From Bacillota bacterium (GTDB lineage: Bacteria > Bacillota > Bacilli > Alicyclobacillales > SLC66), in contig JAJZZT010000383.1 in the NCBI GenBank assembly GCA_021797415.1, positions 1-7,392 on the forward strand: DNA of 7,392 bases. Reading direction: 5' to 3'. The first letter of the stretch is position 1; every line of letters starts with the position of its first letter. Positions 4,422-7,392 of this stretch are shown here, piece after piece. Both the position numbers and the translations under genes were made by a program. The notes under the pieces were generated by a model. That model saw nothing but the letters and a program-made list of their open reading frames with translations. It made no database searches and was not told where the DNA came from.

Positions 4422-6182
4422 TTGGAGAGAGAACTCGGCTGGAAAGTTGGGGGCGAACAGGGCGCGGGTATCGATAGCACAGGAGAAATCTTCGCCTGGG
4501 CGATGCATCGGCTCGGGTACTATATCTTCGCCTATCGACATTTCATGTCCCGCATCAAAGGCGGTCATACGAACTACAAGATCCGCGTTGCGGACCACGC
4601 TGTGAGTCATCATGGGGATGCGGTCCATCTTCTTGTGGCGTTTGACGACGAGACCGTCCGCGTTAACTGGCGCGAGGTGGTCGAGGGAGGGATCGTGATC
4701 GTCGACGAGGCGGCAGGGGAGTGCTCTCCGGTCGACCGGCGCGAAGTGAGTTTGTTGCGCGTGCCGCTCACGGAGCTCGCAAAAGAAGCCGGCGGCGCGA
4801 TCATGAAGAACATGGTGGCCGTGGGTGTCACGGCGGCCATTGTCGGTTTGGTCCCGGAAGATTTTCTGTCCGTGATTGATGAGCGCTTCGGTAAAAAGGG
4901 AAGGGAAGTCGTTCAGAGCAACCTGAATGCCGTTCGCAAAGGATACGAGTATTACAACGCCAACTTTTCCTCACACATCGCGCTTCCTCCACGACCTGTT
5001 GCAGTGGCCCAAGACCATCTGTACATTTCGGGGAACGAGGCGGTCGCAATGGGGGCGCTGGCCGCCGGGTGCAGGGTGCTGGCGCAGTACCCGATCACGC
5101 CGGCGACAGAGGTGATGTATTGGCTCGTCAAGCATCTTCCGGAATACGGCGGTGTCGTTGTGCAGGCAGAAGACGAGATTGCCGCGGTGAACATGGCGAT
5201 AGGAGCGAACTACGGCGGGACGAGAGCGATGACATGCACGTCGGGACCCGGTTTTTCGTTGATGATGGAGGCGCTCGGTCTTGCGGGGATGTCGGAAACG
5301 CCGCTGGTGATCGTGGATGTGCAACGCAGCGGACCAAGCACCGGGTTGCCGACCAAGACAGAACAGAGCGACTTGTTGGAAGCGCTTTACGGAAGCCACG
5401 GCGAGTTTCCCCGCATCGTTCTCGCGCCGACGAGCGTGGAACAGTGCTTTGACTATGCCGTGCGTGCGTTCAATCTCGCCGAGACGTACCAGTGTCCTGT
5501 CATCGTGGCGACGGATCTCTACATGGGGATGAGCAAGAGCTCGACGGACCGTCTCAATGTGAACGCGGTGGAAATTGAGCGCGGGAAGCTGCTGCCGGAT
5601 GAAGAACTTTCCGGCGTATCGCGCGGGTCGTTCAAGCGCTATGAACTCACGGAAGACGGGATTTCGCCGCGGGCGATTCCGGGCCAGCGAGGCGGGCGCT
5701 TTATCGCGCTCGGCAATGAACACGACGAATTCGGCTTTGAAATGGAAGACCAGGCCATGAGACGGTCACAGATGGACAAAAGGGCGAGAAAACTGCGGGC
5801 TTTCAAGGGGCATGACGCGTTATCCGCAACAGGGCCATCCGATGCGCGGCTCGTGCTGGTCGGCTTCGGTTCCACGAAAGGGGTGATCGACGAGGCGAGG
5901 CAGGTTTTGACGCAACTGGGCGTTCACGTTAGCCACGTGCACCTGGGCATGCTCGCGCCCTTTCCTGCGGAGGCGCTTCGGGAGTATGTTGAGCGGGCGG
6001 AAACGGTTCTGGTCGTCGAGGTGAATTCAAAAGGACAGTTGGCCGATCAGATTCGGCTGCATCTGGGGCATCACGCCAAGATCCAGTCCTGTCTGAAGTA
6101 CGATGGAGATCCATTGTTGGTGGCGGAAATTCTCGAACGGGTGAATGAGGTGATGAGCGTTGGCAGTGCTGGCCGATTTTAA
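4422..6182 (+). CDS. korA: 2-oxoacid:ferredoxin oxidoreductase alpha subunit, fused gamma-alpha, copy 2
   Basis: 586-residue fused subunit, complete and collinear with korA1. The gamma domain (about 8-180) has GGEQGAGIDSTG and SRIKGGHTNYK. The alpha domain begins near 203 with YPITP at 223-227, TSGPGF at 273-278 and QRSGPSTGLPTK at 301-312 (Arg302 is the expected substrate-carboxylate residue). The transketolase-C-like domain starts near 473 (LVLVGFGSTKG, LAPFPAEAL, VVEVNSKGQL). With KorB2 it forms the enzyme that makes acyl-CoA from a 2-oxoacid and reduces an external ferredoxin; no cluster-binding ferredoxin segment is fused. It differs from korA1 just after the substrate motif (ATEVMYW against ASDIMEY), so the two enzymes may prefer different substrates. 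Start is TTG with a strong ribosome binding site. It overlaps korB2 by 23 bases. Confidence 0.95.
   Translation: MERELGWKVGGEQGAGIDSTGEIFAWAMHRLGYYIFAYRHFMSRIKGGHTNYKIRVADHAVSHHGDAVHLLVAFDDETVRVNWREVVEGGIVIVDEAAGECSPVDRREVSLLRVPLTELAKEAGGAIMKNMVAVGVTAAIVGLVPEDFLSVIDERFGKKGREVVQSNLNAVRKGYEYYNANFSSHIALPPRPVAVAQDHLYISGNEAVAMGALAAGCRVLAQYPITPATEVMYWLVKHLPEYGGVVVQAEDEIAAVNMAIGANYGGTRAMTCTSGPGFSLMMEALGLAGMSETPLVIVDVQRSGPSTGLPTKTEQSDLLEALYGSHGEFPRIVLAPTSVEQCFDYAVRAFNLAETYQCPVIVATDLYMGMSKSSTDRLNVNAVEIERGKLLPDEELSGVSRGSFKRYELTEDGISPRAIPGQRGGRFIALGNEHDEFGFEMEDQAMRRSQMDKRARKLRAFKGHDALSATGPSDARLVLVGFGSTKGVIDEARQVLTQLGVHVSHVHLGMLAPFPAEALREYVERAETVLVVEVNSKGQLADQIRLHLGHHAKIQSCLKYDGDPLLVAEILERVNEVMSVGSAGRF
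6147..6153 (+). promoter_or_regulatory. Ribosome binding site for the TTG start of korB2
   Basis: GAGGTGA inside the end of korA2 lies 6 bases before the TTG at 6160. A stop codon in the korB2 frame at 6154-6156 rules out any earlier start; the alternative GTG at 6166 would be 12 bases away. Confidence 0.7.
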
Positions 6183-7020
6183 GGCGGAAAAACCCACATG
6201 GTGTCCGGGCTGCGGTGATTTTGGCGTTCTGAATGCGCTGCAGAGAGCGGCGGTGGGACTCGGGCTTGATCCCGAGGACATGGTGGTCGTATCCGGCATC
6301 GGGTGCTCGGGGAAATTGTCGGCTTACTTCGGGTCGTATGGCCTGCACACGATTCACGGCCGCAGTCTGCCCACGGCACAGGGCGTGAAACTGGCCAACC
6401 GCGAGCTCACCGTGCTGGCGGCAGGCGGCGACGGGGACGGATTCGGCATCGGCATGGGGCATTTCATTCACGCGGTGCGCCGCAATGTGGACATCACCTA
6501 CCTCGTCATGGACAACCACATTTACGGTCTGACAACAGGACAGACATCGCCGACGAGCGACGCGGGCATGGTAACCAAGACGGCTCCCCGGGGCGCCATC
6601 GAGGAACCCGTCCATCCGGTATCGCTCGCTCTTATCAGTGGTTGCGGGTTTGTGGCGCAGGGGTTTTCAGGCGATATTGCGCAACTTGGCGACATGATTC
6701 AGCGCGCCATCGCGCACAAAGGGTTCTCGTTTGTGAACATCTTCAGCCCGTGCGTGACGTACAACAAGCAGAACACGTACGAGTACTACAAAACGCATGT
6801 GCAAAAACTTACGGATCTCCCCGGATACAATCCTGCGGATCGTGCGGCCGCGATTGCGCGTGCGGCCGACCCGGCGCAGATCTACACGGGGATCTTTTAT
6901 GAGGGGCAGGGCGTTCCATTCGAAGAAAGCGCTCCCAAATTCAATTCCAGAGGGCTTGCCCGACAGCGGCATCAACTGACGTCTGATGATTTCGAGCGAC
7001 TGCTCGTGCAATTTCGCTGA
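6160..7020 (+). CDS. korB: 2-oxoacid:ferredoxin oxidoreductase beta subunit, copy 2
   Basis: 286-residue catalytic subunit that binds TPP-Mg and one [4Fe-4S] cluster. Cluster ligands are Cys15 and Cys18 (WCPGCGDFG), Cys49 (GIGCSGK) and Cys198 (FSPCVTYN). The TPP motif runs from GGDGDGFGIG (89-98) to DNHIYGLTTGQTSPT (118-132), with Asn119 the expected metal ligand. The SPT and GLT-x-GQ signature is typical of KorB, favouring 2-oxoglutarate or broad 2-oxoacid use over a dedicated pyruvate enzyme; many KorB proteins have GLTKGQ where this one has Thr126. Length is normal for the family and there is no truncation. It starts with TTG inside the 3' end of korA2 (23-base overlap), so the subunits are coupled. 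A strong hairpin follows the stop codon. Confidence 0.95.
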   Translation: MAVLADFKAEKPTWCPGCGDFGVLNALQRAAVGLGLDPEDMVVVSGIGCSGKLSAYFGSYGLHTIHGRSLPTAQGVKLANRELTVLAAGGDGDGFGIGMGHFIHAVRRNVDITYLVMDNHIYGLTTGQTSPTSDAGMVTKTAPRGAIEEPVHPVSLALISGCGFVAQGFSGDIAQLGDMIQRAIAHKGFSFVNIFSPCVTYNKQNTYEYYKTHVQKLTDLPGYNPADRAAAIARAADPAQIYTGIFYEGQGVPFEESAPKFNSRGLARQRHQLTSDDFERLLVQFR

Positions 7021-7021
7021 G

Positions 7022-7101
7022 GCAGACGGTCGCGCCGCGCCCGTGCTTGCGTTCTTGCGCGCGGCATCGTGCGCAAGAACGCCGCGGTCTGCTTGTATTT
7101 T
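7022..7101 (+). terminator. Large nested hairpin ending the korAB2 operon
   Basis: The core is a 12-bp perfect inverted repeat, GCGTTCTTGCGC (7049-7060) and GCGCAAGAACGC (7071-7082), which extends inward with a G-T and two G-C pairs to a GCAT tetraloop. An outer pair, GCAGAC (7022-7027) with GTCTGC (7087-7092), encloses it, followed by TTGTATTTT (7093-7101), a broken T-run. It begins one base after the korB2 stop. The stem is strong but the T-run is interrupted, so it may also stabilise the mRNA 3' end. From 7102 to 7217 I see no gene or clear signal. Confidence 0.75.
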
Positions 7102-7217
7102 CGCGTTGCGACGGCTTTTGCTGCTGGAACTCGTCATTGTTATCAATCAGCACCGTAAAACCTCGGCATTCAGGCTGAGCCGAAGAATCCCAATGTAAGG
7201 CAATCCCCTTGTCCATA

Positions 7218-7230
7218 GTGACATTTTCAC
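7218..7230. promoter_or_regulatory. Dyad GTGAC-centred site, copy A
   Basis: GTGA-CATTT-TCAC is a 13-bp dyad. Together with the site at 7245-7257 it matches at 11 of 13 positions, with centres 27 bases apart. The pair lies 56-68 and 29-41 bases upstream of the -35 of the probable rRNA promoter. The half-site GTGA/TCAC resembles CRP/FNR half-sites, but the spacer is 5 rather than 6 bases, so the binding protein is not identified. Confidence 0.4.
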
Positions 7231-7244
7231 GGATAACTTACAGG

Positions 7245-7257
7245 GTGACAATATCAC
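7245..7257. promoter_or_regulatory. Dyad GTGAC-centred site, copy B
   Basis: GTGA-CAATA-TCAC, the second of the pair described at 7218-7230. A weak promoter-like arrangement (TTTTCA at 7224-7229, 17 bases, GACAAT at 7247-7252) runs through both dyads and could be an upstream second rRNA promoter, but each hexamer matches only 4 of 6 bases. Confidence 0.4.
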
Positions 7258-7271
7258 TGACGAACAGAACC

Positions 7272-7283
7272 CCCGGATCCGGG
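7272..7283. promoter_or_regulatory. 12-bp perfect palindrome directly upstream of the -35
   Basis: CCCGGATCCGGG ends two bases before TTGACA (7286). It is too short and lacks a loop and T-run, so it is not a normal terminator; a protein-binding site next to the promoter is possible but unproven. Confidence 0.4.
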
Positions 7284-7285
7284 CG

Positions 7286-7315
7286 TTGACAGGGGGGAGC
7301 GGGCTGTGCTATATT
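7286..7315 (+). promoter_or_regulatory. Near-consensus promoter, probably of an rRNA operon
   Basis: A perfect TTGACA (7286-7291) is followed after 18 bases by TATATT (7310-7315), which is preceded by TGC, giving an extended -10. This is the strongest promoter in the window. A start at about G7323 would give a transcript beginning with G, as in growth-rate-controlled rRNA promoters of Bacillus (inference). The downstream leader at 7323-7392 is what suggests the rRNA assignment. Confidence 0.7.
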
Positions 7316-7322
7316 ACGTTTT

Positions 7323-7392
7323 GCCGCTCGCCAGGGGAACAGCCCGGCGCGGACGGCAGATCCGATCCTTGAAAACTAAATCCGTATAGAAC
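7323..7392 (+). promoter_or_regulatory. Probable rRNA operon leader with boxA-like antitermination element (runs off the edge)
   Basis: The predicted transcript first forms a bulged 10-bp hairpin: CCGC/GCGG (7324-7327 with 7349-7352), GCC/GGC (7330-7332 with 7346-7348) and GGG/CCC (7334-7336 with 7343-7345) around a GAACAG loop. It then contains GATCCTTGAAAACTAAATCC (7364-7383). Close relatives of CTTTGAAAACTAAAC occur just before 16S, and in the 16S-23S spacer, in Bacillales, where they act as boxA-like sites for the antitermination machinery. The rRNA gene itself would begin after the window, so this stays a prediction. Confidence 0.6.

Noticed and set aside
4971..5723. Minus-strand open frame (250 codons) opposite korA2
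   Set aside because: Antisense shadow of korA2, rich in Arg and His, no domain and no ribosome binding site noted.
6941..7216. Minus-strand open frame of 91 codons after korB2
   Set aside because: It crosses the terminator hairpin and the end of korB2, has no ribosome binding site before its ATG, and shows no recognisable domain.

Overview
The window looks like chromosomal DNA of a GC-rich aerobic or facultative Firmicute. The best guess is the Alicyclobacillaceae or a related Bacillales lineage (Kyrpidia/Alicyclobacillus-like). The evidence is strong AAGGAGG-type ribosome binding sites, frequent TTG starts, a YutE-type DUF86 protein, a 3D-domain cell-wall protein and, at the right edge, a Firmicute-style rRNA operon leader. 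This assignment is inference from gene content, not a database match.

The window holds two complete-looking loci for a thiamine-pyrophosphate 2-oxoacid:ferredoxin oxidoreductase of the two-subunit KorAB type (fused gamma-alpha subunit plus beta subunit). They lie on opposite strands and point away from a small central block. Left, minus strand: a GntR-type regulator (1984-2946), korA1 (167-1924) and korB1 (from 179, running off the left edge), closely packed and probably one operon read from a promoter near 3020. Centre: a YutE-family DUF86 protein (plus, 3181-3615) converges with and overlaps a secreted 3D-domain protein (minus, 3559 to about 4158). Right, plus strand: korA2 (4422-6182) and korB2 (6160-7020), translationally coupled, both starting with TTG, with an extended -10 promoter and a 17-bp tandem duplication in front and a large hairpin behind.

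Each KorAB pair should oxidatively decarboxylate a 2-oxoacid (2-oxoglutarate most likely for at least one) to the acyl-CoA while reducing ferredoxin. Neither pair carries its own ferredoxin domain, so both need an external ferredoxin. The regulator belongs to the left pair only, which suggests one conditional and one separately controlled enzyme.

The last 370 bases have no protein gene. They hold the korAB2 terminator, two near-identical GTGAC-centred dyads, a 12-bp palindrome, a near-consensus promoter (TTGACA, 18 bp, TGC-TATATT) and a CCTTGAAAACTAAA leader box typical of the region just before 16S rRNA. An rRNA operon therefore probably begins just beyond the window. No mobile element, CRISPR array, tRNA or defence system was seen.
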